This document shows, in pieces, positions 51,301-60,329 of a DNA stretch of 64,000 nt. This DNA comes from Thamnaconus septentrionalis (lineage: Eukaryota; Chordata; Actinopteri; Tetraodontiformes; Monacanthidae): positions 16,279,501 through 16,343,500 of the forward strand of contig CM020519.1 in the NCBI GenBank assembly GCA_009823395.1, written 5' to 3'. The translations under genes and the position numbers were made by a program. The stretch's first letter is position 1, and each line of letters opens with the position of its first letter. Below the pieces are notes generated by a model. The model did no database searches and was not told where the DNA came from. It worked only from the letters and a program-made list of their open reading frames with translations.

Positions 51301-53698
51301 CGCCCCCTTGTCGAAATGGCCCGTCCCGCCTGCCAGCTCGCTGATCAGCTGAGTCCACTGATCAAACAGCGAACATTTGGTGCAAACGCTTTGCTTGCAG
51401 TCATGCTTTTCAAGACCATAGTACTCGATCACGCCTGCATATTCTCCTTTTTTTTTTTTTTATTGTACTGGAAATCCACGTGCACATTTTATCCCTTGGT
51501 TGTTCCTCTGAAATTGATTGCTCCTGAATTATGTGGCGATGCCCAGAATTTTAGACCCGGTCAGCAAACGCTGCAGATGCAGATGCAAATTAGAGCAACG
51601 AAGTGATGCAGTGGTTTGGAACCATCTCCTAAAGCAGTATTTCTCAACTGGTGAAGTCTCGGAACCCACATTTTTTCCTATTTCCTTATGGTGAAGTCGC
51701 GACTGGGAACATATTACTCTCTATCATGTCTAGTAAATAATTTATTGAAATTATTGGATTTAATTGTGTGTCCTGCAAAATAAATACCTGACGTTTTCCC
51801 CTGAAATATATATGTATATATATTTAAAATCCCTTTTAAAAATAAAAATCGTGAAACTTCCCACGAAACCGCATCCTTATCAAAACAGATCGGTGACCCA
51901 AGAGTGGGTTGCTACCCACCCGTTGGGAAACACTGTCCTAAAGTCCCAAGACATGGACATTAGGCCGGCTTGCTGAAAGTGCAGACTTTTGTTTGACTGT
52001 ATGTGACCTTGCGATGAACCGGTGAGTCGTCCCGTGTTCAACCCCGCCTTCTCCTCAACTTTGCTGAGATAGACTCCAGAATATTTCAACCCTGGATGTA
52101 GGATATACATGATGAAATATGGATGTTACAAAATGTCCAATTATGGTAATCTTTCTAGTTTGATCAGGTCATGCAGAGGATGTTAGCAACCTAATGCTTG
52201 TGTGTGTGTGTGTGTGCGCATATATACAGGTACTACCCGAAAAATTTGAATATCAAGTAAAAGTTGTTTTATTTTGGCAATTTAACATAAAAGATGAAAC
52301 CAACAAATTTTATTGAGCCATTTCACGCAAATTGACATATCTCAAGCAGTTCCTTGTTGTAACTTTGCTGATTAAGATTTTCAGCTTATTAACCCTTTAG
52401 GCGCCATGGTCGCAAATTTCCGACAAGCGTCATTGCTGAATTAAACAGGCCATAGCGGCAAATATGGTGCTAAAAGTAGCTTCCACTTTACACCAGGAGA
52501 TGGCAGACACCTGTGGCTTCAATCTGAGCAGAATTTGTGGGGGGGTTTATATTCAGATTTCGGAGTATAAATAGAGAGAAAGCGGGGAAGTGGTTGTAGT
52601 GGGAGCAGAGAGAGAAAGACAGCAAATCTTGCCGAGAGGTTTGTTCGTTGACGAAGTACTTCGTAGTAATGTCTGACTCAGATAACGAAGAGGAATATTC
52701 GCACTCTGACGATGATGTTCAGTCGTCCAGTGAGAGTGAGTCTGCCGGTGCGTCTTTAGTTACGCAGCAGCAGCGAGTCGATGCGCCACGGCAGTCACCA
52801 AGCAGCACACGCTTCGCCTCAGCGTGGCCGGGGTGTAGTGGGAGTAATGGGCGAATGAGGATGAGGGGACGTGGTGGGGGGAGCAGGAGTGCTCAAAACA
52901 CCGCTAATGGTGACGGAGGCGCAGTGAGTTAGTGATCAACGTGGTAAAAGCTGTGGGAGGAAACGCCCAGCCGGCGCTGGTGGAGGCAGCAGGGATGTTC
53001 GTGGTCACCCTGTAAATTACAGTGATGATGGCTGGGTCGGTTTGAGATATGTGGAAAATTATCAAAAGTGGACAAAACATTTTGATGAGCCTGTGGGGTA
53101 TTGTGGAGACAGGGATCTGACATACAGATCCCTGACATCTGACATAATACAAAAACAAACAAACAAAAAGTTTGGGTTTACTGAAGATTTTTCTCAGTAA
53201 AACTAGTATGTAATACGATAGTAAGTACAGTATGGCTTTATCTCCAACCAATTTCAAGTCACAGCCATTTGAAATCTTGATATTAAAATTGAATATTTTC
53301 TTGAAAAAATTATGCCGCTTAAAGCGTTAAAACCACAAACCCACAAACTCAGAAAATTAGAATACTGTGAAAAGCTTCAGTTTTGTAGGTTCAAAGAACT
53401 TGAAATAAAAAAAACCTTGAAATATATTGATTTGCATATTATTTGTTTATATAATATGTCAAATTCACCTTTCAAGTTGAATTGCAGAAATACAACAAAG
53501 TTTTCAGGATATTCTAATTTTCTGGGTAGTACTGTATGTGTATATATATATGTGTGTATATATATATGTATGTATATTTATATATATCTATATATATGTG
53601 TGTATATATATATGTATGTATATTTATATATATCTATATATATGTGTGTATATATATATATGTATGTATATTTATATATATCTATATATATATGTATG

Positions 53699-53729
<31 letters not shown>

Positions 53730-53750
53730 GTATATATATGTATATATATA

Positions 53751-53789
<39 letters not shown>

Positions 53790-56351
53790 ATATGTATATG
53801 TATGTATATGTATATATATATGTATGTATATATATATATATGTATGTATATGTATATGTGTATATGTGTATATAAGTCTGCTTGATGTCATAATAAATCA
53901 GCTTAACGGGTAAAAAAAGGGGCTGGTTCTCCATTTGTACCTCTGCAGAAAACCATTTGTGGCCGTCCCACTTTAAAAATATCCCAGCTGCTGTAGCGTA
54001 CCGACAGTGTAAGGCTCAAGACTGATAGCGCTCGAAGAGATGAGGAGCCAAAAAAGGCTTTAACGTCTGCGCGCGTCATCCGGCGGCCACTTTTTTAAAC
54101 ACAGAGTTGAGGAAGAGTGAATTTATACTGGCCAGGTGCTTTTATCATGACCCAGGCTGCTGAGCTCACCTACCTCGTCAGCTATTTTAACAGTCTACCG
54201 GTCGCTGATCCCAGGTTTCTGAATTTCAAAGTGGCGGGGGCAACTCACGGGTGACAAAGTCATTTTCCACCAGCGTTGATGTATTTGGAAGGCTTTTCTT
54301 TTGGCTACGTTCCACAAACAGAAGGGGGAGAGAGGGAGGTCATTATTGACACCGTCAGCTCGGCAGCCAATTTTTTTATTTTTTTTTGTATCACTGAAGC
54401 ATTTCATCTGCTTTGTACGCCATGCAGTGATCTGACAAATTAGAGCTTGAACTTCCCCTTCTTCATCAACACTCCCACCTGTTACCTGGTATATAATTGC
54501 GAAAGGCAAGACTATGAGTTCAGTAATATCCTAGACCACGGGTGAGCAAACCTTTTGACTGGTGGGGCTACAATGGGTTCTACAATTTGATGGAGGGGCT
54601 GTAGCAGGAACAGATGGATGAAGTGTTTTGGTGACCAACCTCATAGGAGGAAAGAATATATCATGGGATATGTAGAAAACATGTACTTTAATGTCAGTTG
54701 AAAATGAACGAACGCGTTACAAAACAAAATATGTGTCTTTGAGGCCCCGCGGTATTTAGCTCTTCATTGAAATGACTCTTAAAACGCTGAAAATGGATGA
54801 AATACTGCTATTTTATGACTTACTTACTGTTGATATAATTAAAAAGCTCATTCTCTTCTTTGCTCCCGCAGGTACATGATGTTGATCAACGGCAAAAAAG
54901 AAGTATTCATGGTCGACAGAGACAACTCCGTCTTCCACATAGCGAACCTTGAGTTCCCATTCCGGAAGGATCCGCGCGTCCATCTGTCCAACACTCTTTT
55001 GGACGGGGTGAGTTATTCCTGTTTCCCCATCAGGCTCCTCTGCCGATAGCCATCGATTGTGCCGTGCAAACTTCCAGCGTTCTCCCAAGTTGAGTCTGTT
55101 TCCTCCTCCCCGCTTCCGCTTTTGTTTTTTTCCCCCCAAACCTGCTGCGCTCCCTCAGATAATTGACAGAGGTTGCGAAACCTCAGGTGAAAGAACCAGC
55201 GTGTGTCCGTCCGTCAGCGCAGCCTGTCAGAGGCGTCTGACTGAATGTCCTGGACGGAAAAAGAACTAATGAAGTCCTTCACGCTTTTGAGTCCCACTGA
55301 GTTGTGCTGTCACGCGCAGCAGTGTTACAGCCCTCCCCCCCCCACCCACCCCCCGCCGGGGTCTGCGACTGATCTGCCACCTGTAATACAAGGCTCAGGC
55401 TTTTATTGGCATGTTGAGGTCACAGAGGTGGCCGCGCTCCCCAGAAGCTGGTGGTGAGTCATCGTCGTGCTTTTTTCCCCCCGCTTACGTCTAGTGTACG
55501 TGACGAGACTGAAACAATAACGCGTTTTATATATAGAGCGCTTTTCAAAGTTCTTAAAGACTCTTTACAGAAGTAAGGTTAAAACATATCAGAATAAAAT
55601 GTGTCATTAAAAAAAAATACAAACAAATAAATCAAATGCAGTCCAGAGGAAAATAAATGAAAACAAGGTTAACATCAATGGAAGTTCGAAACAAATGAGC
55701 AAGTAAAAAGGTGAGTAACATTAAACCAGTAACTGATGATGAATGCCTGGAAGTGGGACTGCATGACATAGTTAAAAAAAGAAACTATTATGATTATTGT
55801 TGATGACTCCAGGTGACACCGTCTGAGACTATAGGCTGACCAGCACTGAATGGACACCACTGTTTTGTAGAATAGGGAAAAAAATAGTAATAGACAGTAT
55901 TTGTCTGTTTATTGATCCATACGTTGATTTTAGGTGCTGAGTGCATCATGCAGAGCTGGACTTGATTTGTCAAGTTCACGTTTTACATGTTTGGGAATGA
56001 AATAATTACATGGGCAACATTTCCTGAATCCTTTGGACTGGAGCCTCCGCAAAGCGTTTTGCAAAAGTGGCAAAGCAGCTGGGAAAGCGATTGCATGAAC
56101 CATCTGTTCATCACATTTGGACCAGCCAGAAATTTTGTTTTGCTAGAAAGCTGTAGTTTGAGGTGTCACATTGGTGGGGGAAGGGCTAACGCTAGCCAAA
56201 ACATCCATGCGTCCATCCATCCCAATTCCCTTCCTTTTTCTTTTACCAGAAGCTACATTGGCAGTTTGCTTCCTGTTTTCTTCTTGGTTTTCCTCTGGAA
56301 CATTGATGGCCAGTCTGCAGCAATTTCCTAAAAGAAGTTAATTTGTTCAGC

Positions 56352-56385
<34 letters not shown>

Positions 56386-59300
56386 TGTCTGGGCCAAAAG
56401 TGACAATTCCTTTATATATTGAAACCTTGGTGATCCAGCTGGTTCACATGATTGCAATGCATCTGCAAATCCAAAGATAATATTTTTTTTGTTTTTAGCT
56501 GGAATTAATCGCTGCAATTTTTTTCTTTTTTTTTTGTTGCTAATTTCTAGTGGCGACTCTGATCCTGTGTTTTGAAATAATTGCGCAGCGGTGTCCAAAT
56601 GTGTTTTGGTGTTCTGGATGTTAAGCAGCTTATATATCTTTCTTTCTCAGCTTAACATCTGTTGATCCGCGATGTGATTTTTCTGCCTCTCACCAGGTTG
56701 GGACACCTATTTGCAGAGCATTCCGACTGATTTGTTGGGGCGCCTTTGTGATGTGCATTTTAAATTGCTGTGGGGGTTTCGTGCCGACATGCTAATTTAT
56801 CTGTTGATGCTTCTGGCCCTCGTTTTAAACACCCCGCTTGATTGTTTATAGTGAGCCTCAGAGAAGCCCGGCTGTGTTGCGTGATATGTTTCATCTGGGA
56901 GCCCAAAGGCACGAGTTTTCGTCCACACGCTATTTAGCGCGCCCGTCCTAATGAGCCCAACATTCACTCGCATTCTGATAATGGAGGGACGTGCGACGCC
57001 GGTTCAATTCTTGGCAGGTCTCTTCGTTTGTTTGTGTTAATATATTCATCCGGTTCCGTCTGTCTGTGCAACAGTTGAGTGCACCAGATGCATAATGATG
57101 GCAGCCTCCTGCAATGACATAGCAACTTTTCTCCCCAACCGCTCCCGACATTTGCTCCCCTTTGTCCTCTTCGCCGGTCTGAAATTGGCAGGTGAATGTC
57201 AATGTTTTTTGTCTGTTGGTGTGTGAGGGAAGCAAAATAAATCTCATCCAGCAAGCCAATAGGGAGGCAGAGTAGTAGCTTGCATGCATAAACGGTTGTA
57301 TAGTATAAATGTCCAGGCAGAAATGAAATTAAAGCACTTGCATTATTTTTACATTTTGAATTTTTGCACCTCTTAAATCAGTAAAACTGATCTGAAATTG
57401 TACTTGTTAAAGGTTTTGACATTAATGTTTCTAAAGAACAAAAAGAAAATCTAATAATCTTTTATGAAGTATCGACAAACAGACTCAAAGTATATTGATT
57501 TCTGGCTCCAGAGGGTTCAACCCAATAACATTTGACCGTGTTTACTTATAATGCTCTCCAGATTCCCAGTTCTGTACACACGCGCCCAGTCCAACCGGCA
57601 TGATGTGCGCGCATAATGAAAAATTAAAGGTGCCAGCAGAATCTCAAACAGGGACGGGGCTTACTAGCGTTCAGCACAGATGGAACAGCAGCGGCTTAAC
57701 CGTAACGTCCGCGCGGGCCCGGGAGAGAGAAAATCCTGTCCGAGGCCACATTGTGAGGGAAATGAAGTGAAAATAGTGTATTAATCACTTGTTCCCAGAA
57801 CTGTGGATGGCCTCAGTGTTTATGATTAGATCATCAGGGGCTGACGCCTTAGATTCTCCCAGATCTCGATGAAGCCAAGTGTCAATCTTATACAGCACGG
57901 TGGCGATAAATGATTCATTTCTCTGTTTCCCCGCCACTTAGCTGCTAAGCTAAAAATCCACCATGACTGCACCTCTTTCTTTTTCTTAAAGCTGCATTTC
58001 AATTTTTAAAAAATGAATGTAGTATACATATATAAGACTATACCTAAAGCAAGGGTCTTGCTCCCATCAAGCTGCCATATGTTAGGGATGGGCGATATGG
58101 ACTAAAAGTTTTATCACGATATTTTCTGCCATTTATTGCGATAACGATAAAAATGACGATAAAAAAATATAGAACAATTCAAGCCCATCTTTTTGGATTT
58201 TTTTTTAAACCGCACATGAAGCCGTATTAAAAATAAATGAAAAATAAATAAAAATCCAGTTTACACAGATACACTGGAAACGACTGAAAACGATGTAGTA
58301 CCTATGCCAGGCCTGGTGGGGCGCCGTAAGTGTACTCCATGAAGGCGGAAGAAGAAGAATACCTGAAGTACTCCGTGTTTAAACAAGCAGCTCGCTAACA
58401 ACATGAGCACCACTGAGAATAGAAAGCTCGCTTGTGAAAAGACGGTGTGGATAAACGACAGATATGAACTTCTGCTTCGAGTTACTTTAGAACGTTTAGC
58501 AACGAGCTCTACGCTATCAGCCTCGTCTTCCGCCATGCTTGTGCTACACGTGTGAGCTGCCGGCTGCCACCGGCAAGTGCGTTGCCCACGTAAATACGTC
58601 ATCAACAGAAGTTTATTGTTATTATCACGAGATGACATAGTCTTGCAGTGGGCAATTTTTTTGGCGATATATCGCAAACGATAACATATCGCCCGTCCCT
58701 ATGCCATATTGCAAATCCCTTTTTTTAAAGGTAGCCTGCCTAACAGTACCCTGAATACAAAATGCACTGTCAGATGGGCTACCTTAAATACTGGGCTTCC
58801 TCAAAAAAATGTACACACTGGACCTATGAGGAAAGCTGAAGGTTTTTATGCATGTGTTTAAGTACATAGAGTATGTATAGTTCTCATGAACTCCCTCACC
58901 CAAGTGCATTGAAGAAAAGCTTAAGTCTGGCTCCACCTTCAACTTCTTTGCTGCTGCCACTGTCTGCTGTCACTATGCTGTGCGCAAAAATTTTTGCTCA
59001 CTCTTTTTTTTCCCTCTCTTGCGACCAATCATGTCCGTTGGGTGTCCCGCACCCTCCGCTGCATCCGACTGCAGTCTTCAGGGTCTTGCATAATGGATGC
59101 ACGCTGCTATTTCTGCTCCCATGTCCTGCTCCCTCTTTGAACATGGATCCCCTTGAGTGTGTGTCGCCCCAAGCGTCCCGCTGTCGTTTCCCTTCCTGTT
59201 AAAATGAAACCAGTTCTCTGTGCAATGATATTTAAGACGACTCCGATTAAAGGTCCAGTGTGTAATATTTGGCTTGAGTTATGATTTTTATATTAGTACA

Positions 59301-60329
59301 AACTTAATGTACTGCCCCCATAAATACTTGCATATAGGCTTTGTCTCAATTCAGGACCTGCATCATTCAAAGCATGCATTTGAAGACCAGTTGCGTCATA
59401 GCACTGCGCAAAGGCTTGTCCCAATTCCCAAAAATCCTAAGGACGCTCCAAATGCGACCTTGAAATGCTTTTAGCCGATTCGAAGGATGCACAGCTACTA
59501 TCCTTCGCGTCCTTCTGTATCCCGGGATGCTTTGCGTGCTGCTGCAAAGCATCCTGGGATCCTGGGAAGTCAGCTGAAATTAGCAGCATGTACTGGCAAA
59601 GACACAACGCATACATTTAAGTATTGAAATTTCACATTAAAATGTTCATTTTTTAACATAGGGTTTTTACTTATTTGAACATCCAACTCCATCGTTGGAT
59701 GGCGAACCAATGATTCGCTTGATGCTATAGAAACGTCACTTCCGGGGTTGGCCAGCAGGAGGGAACGGCGGTGACGCAACCAGGAAATACGCCGAAGGCT
59801 AGACCGTCCCATGTGGTTCCCAGGGAAGCTGGATTTTGTTCGTCCTTCTCGGCCGGGTCCTTCGAAGGACCCGCCTTCCGACGGAGGACACTTCCTTCGA
59901 AGGATGCAGACCCTGAATTGAGACACAGCCATACCAAGGGCCTTGCCCCCAGTTAGCTGCCATCTTGCACTGCCATATTTCTAAGAAAGGCTGGTGTGGA
60001 CAGTTCAGCCCACCTGACAGCGTGTTTCATAATTAGGACGACTGCTCGCGTCTTCAAATGAACCAGCAAAGAAGAAGGTGGACGAGGTATCCAGGTTTGG
60101 GTGCGCAGGCCACCGTAGCTCACTGGCAAGCTCATATTCTCCAAATATTGCACACTTAGCCTTGAAAGGTTTTTGCTGTGTAGAATTTTTTTTGCTTCAC
60201 TGACACTTTATTTTATGTTTTGCAACTGTCTGTCTCTTTCCCTCTTTCTTTTCTTAGGAGATGATAATCGACAAGGTGAACGGGCATCCGGTCCCCCGCT
60301 ACTTGATATATGACATCATTAAATTCAAC
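34159..60329 (+). CDS. rngtt: RNGTT, bifunctional mRNA capping enzyme, exons 1-10 (3' end outside window)
   Basis: Exons 34159-34222, 35476-35585, 35662-35765, 35858-35946, 38752-38827, 40544-40790, 43190-43299, 44439-44540, 54872-55007 and 60258-60329 join in phase for 370 residues (human enzyme 597). The nuclear enzyme removes the 5' gamma-phosphate of nascent Pol II transcripts and adds GMP. The N-terminal RNA triphosphatase domain (about 1-210) has the Cys-phosphatase loop [10 protein letters not shown] with catalytic Cys126, the same number as human. An acidic Asp/Ser/Pro linker follows (about 190-230). The guanylyltransferase domain carries KADG with the GMP-accepting Lys at about 296, then NLEFPFRKD and LLDGEMIID. 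The window ends after [11 protein letters not shown]; the rest of the transferase and the OB-fold lie beyond 64000. Identity is unambiguous. Confidence 0.98.
34223..35475 (+). other. RNGTT intron 1
   Basis: 1.25 kb with a T24 run near 34528-34551. No repeat element or exon recognised. Confidence 0.6.
35476..35585 (+). CDS. rngtt: RNGTT exon 2
   Basis: 110 nt, phase 1 to 0. Reads [20 protein letters not shown] and ends LSNYLKSLK, nearly identical to human. CTCAAG acceptor, GTGAGT donor. Confidence 0.97.
35662..35765 (+). CDS. rngtt: RNGTT exon 3
   Basis: 104 nt, phase 0 to 2. Reads [20 protein letters not shown] and continues to YMKLQCKG. Confidence 0.97.
35858..35946 (+). CDS. rngtt: RNGTT exon 4
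   Basis: 89 nt, phase 2 to 1, after a short 92-bp intron. Reads [20 protein letters not shown] and ends PEELIG. Confidence 0.97.
35947..38751 (+). other. RNGTT intron 4
   Basis: 2.8 kb. Contains an inverted-repeat element at 37304-37729. A short C12 run precedes exon 5. No exon seen. Confidence 0.6.
37304..37729. mobile_element. Inverted-repeat element (GGGATGTACCGATAC family), copy 1
   Basis: Left end TAGGGATGTACCGATAC; right end CAGTACATCTCTGA is an imperfect reverse complement. Shares TGTTCTAGAAGGACATGCTG-like and GTGGAAAAAA blocks with 39986-40271. Confidence 0.6.
38752..38827 (+). CDS. rngtt: RNGTT exon 5 (triphosphatase catalytic loop)
   Basis: 76 nt, phase 1 to 2. Reads [20 protein letters not shown], the HCxxxxxRT loop with Cys126 and Arg132. 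The acceptor follows a long C-run. Confidence 0.97.
39283..39964. mobile_element. hAT-like element (GGGCCGCACGATATG / TATTGTGCAGCCC ends)
   Basis: The ends are imperfect reverse complements. The interior mentions GCGATATGCGATAATG and CGATATGTCTATCGCACACG, AT-rich at the ends and GC-richer in the middle. No transposase. The target duplication is unclear. Confidence 0.6.
39986..40271. mobile_element. Inverted-repeat element (family of 37304), copy 2
   Basis: Left TTAGGGCACCGATAC, right ATTGGTGCATCCCTA, imperfect reverse complements. Only about 20 bp separate it from the previous element. Confidence 0.6.
40544..40790 (+). CDS. rngtt: RNGTT exon 6 (end of triphosphatase domain, acidic linker)
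   Basis: 247 nt, phase 2 to 0. Reads [41 protein letters not shown], and ends [15 protein letters not shown]. The linker is GC-rich with a different acidic spacing from human; KRKRER is a likely nuclear localisation signal. Confidence 0.96.
40791..43189 (+). other. RNGTT intron 6
   Basis: 2.4 kb; (TA)n at 41299-41327, (TG)n at 42333-42385 and a GT tract just before exon 7 at 43098-43120. No exon seen. Confidence 0.6.
42333..42385. repeat. (TG)n microsatellite
   Basis: About 26 uninterrupted TG units. Confidence 0.95.
43190..43299 (+). CDS. rngtt: RNGTT exon 7
   Basis: 110 nt, phase 0 to 2. Reads [20 protein letters not shown] and [10 protein letters not shown] (human [20 protein letters not shown]). 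Confidence 0.97.
43300..44438 (+). other. RNGTT intron 7
   Basis: 1.1 kb with a GT-rich tract at 43319-43348. Nothing else recognised. Confidence 0.55.
44439..44540 (+). CDS. rngtt: RNGTT exon 8 (guanylyltransferase nucleophile KADG)
   Basis: 102 nt, phase 2-2. Reads [20 protein letters not shown] and [13 protein letters not shown]. The Lys of KADG forms the covalent Lys-GMP intermediate. Confidence 0.97.
46200..46370. repeat. Fragment of the 26849-27165 element family
   Basis: Shares TTGGTGACTGCACTGA and GATGTCCAAAAACACTTTT blocks in the same order; the left end is missing. Confidence 0.55.
47861..48000. mobile_element. Truncated hAT-like element (family of 25948-26759)
   Basis: Matches the right end of 25948-26759 over GTGCGGTTTCGAAAATGTG, CCCAAAAGATGGAGTTGAAT and AATAAATGCCAGAAAT, ending in a decayed CGCTAATCCTTA terminus. 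Confidence 0.75.
52389..53330 (+). mobile_element. piggyBac-like element with TTAA duplications, internally deleted
   Basis: TTAA at 52389-52392 and 53327-53330. The ends CCCTTTAGGCGCCA and the reverse complement of TGCCGCTTAAAGCG match imperfectly. It carries a transposase-like N-terminal frame from about 52669 and downstream short similar frames, but no full catalytic core, so it is non-autonomous. About 940 bp. Confidence 0.75.
52669..52932 (+). pseudogene. piggyBac-type transposase N-terminal remnant
   Basis: The ATG at 52669 opens [20 protein letters not shown] and continues 87 codons to a stop at 52930. The acidic Ser/Asp/Glu N terminus is typical of piggyBac-derived transposases. A later segment near 53020-53150 encodes DDGW and YGD-like fragments in another frame. 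The catalytic Asp region is absent; it is broken and not expected to be active. Confidence 0.6.
53535..53875. repeat. TATATG/TATGTA compound microsatellite, about 340 bp
   Basis: Higher-order pattern: a roughly 56-bp unit built from TATATATATGTATGTATATT and TATATATCTATATATATG repeats three to four times before decaying to simple TA/TG. It begins exactly at the right TA of the transposon at 52227-53534. Confidence 0.9.
54872..55007 (+). CDS. rngtt: RNGTT exon 9
   Basis: 136 nt, phase 2 to 0, after a 10.3-kb intron. Reads [32 protein letters not shown] and LSNTLLDG. Confidence 0.97.
58081..58701. mobile_element. hAT-like non-autonomous element, 621 bp
   Basis: Starts GTTAGGGATGGGCGATAT and ends ATATCGCCCGTCCCTA. 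Flanked by exact 8-bp duplications TGCCATAT at 58073-58080 and 58702-58709. Same family as 25948-26759, opposite orientation. The host sequence (GCAAGGGTCTTGCTCCCATC...) is a fragment of the 59249-60169 family. Confidence 0.88.
59249..60169. mobile_element. Inverted-repeat element (AAAGGTCCAGTGTGTAATAT ends), interrupted
   Basis: The left end AAAGGTCCAGTGTGTAATAT and the reverse complement of the right end (AAGGCTAAGTGTGCAATATT) match over about 20 bp. Split by the element at 59337-59930. Relatives lie at 63058-63656, 2130-2330 and around 58000-58826. Confidence 0.75.
59337..59930. mobile_element. Nested inverted-repeat element (GGCTTTGTCTCAATTCAGGA ends)
   Basis: Left GGCTTTGTCTCAATTCAGGA; the right end reverse-complements to GGCTGTGTCTCAATTCAGGG, a 25-plus-bp imperfect inverted repeat, flanked by ATA on both sides. 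The TTCGAAGGA motif occurs repeatedly inside. Non-coding. Confidence 0.78.
60258..60329 (+). CDS. rngtt: RNGTT exon 10
   Basis: 72 nt, phase 0-0. Reads [20 protein letters not shown] and IKFN. The next human block (SQPVGDCDFNVRLQC) was not found before 64000, so the following exon lies outside. Confidence 0.97.

Larger units (their letters stand above)
52227..53534. mobile_element. TA-flanked inverted-repeat element interrupted by a piggyBac-like element
   Basis: Left end CAGGTACTACCCGAAAAATT; right end reverse-complements to CAGTACTACCCAGAAAATTA. Both are flanked by TA (52225-52226, 53535-53536), as for Tc1/mariner-type insertion. The interior is split by the element at 52393-53326. No transposase remains in the outer element. 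Confidence 0.75.
44541..54871 (+). other. RNGTT intron 8, 10.3 kb
   Basis: Holds repeat fragments at about 46200-46370 and 47861-48000, a retroposon tail at about 52003-52090, the nested TA-flanked/piggyBac pair at 52227-53534 and a long TATATG array at 53535-53875. The stretch 48100-52000 shows only short chance open frames. No exon seen. Confidence 0.6.
55008..60257 (+). other. RNGTT intron 9, 5.2 kb
   Basis: Contains the hAT-like element 58081-58701, itself inside a fragment of the 59249 family, and a second nested pair at 59249-60169. (TTTA)n near 56357-56384. No exon seen. Confidence 0.6.

Noticed and set aside
53312..53934. Long Tyr/Ile frames on both strands
   Set aside because: Translation of the TATATG microsatellite in all frames.
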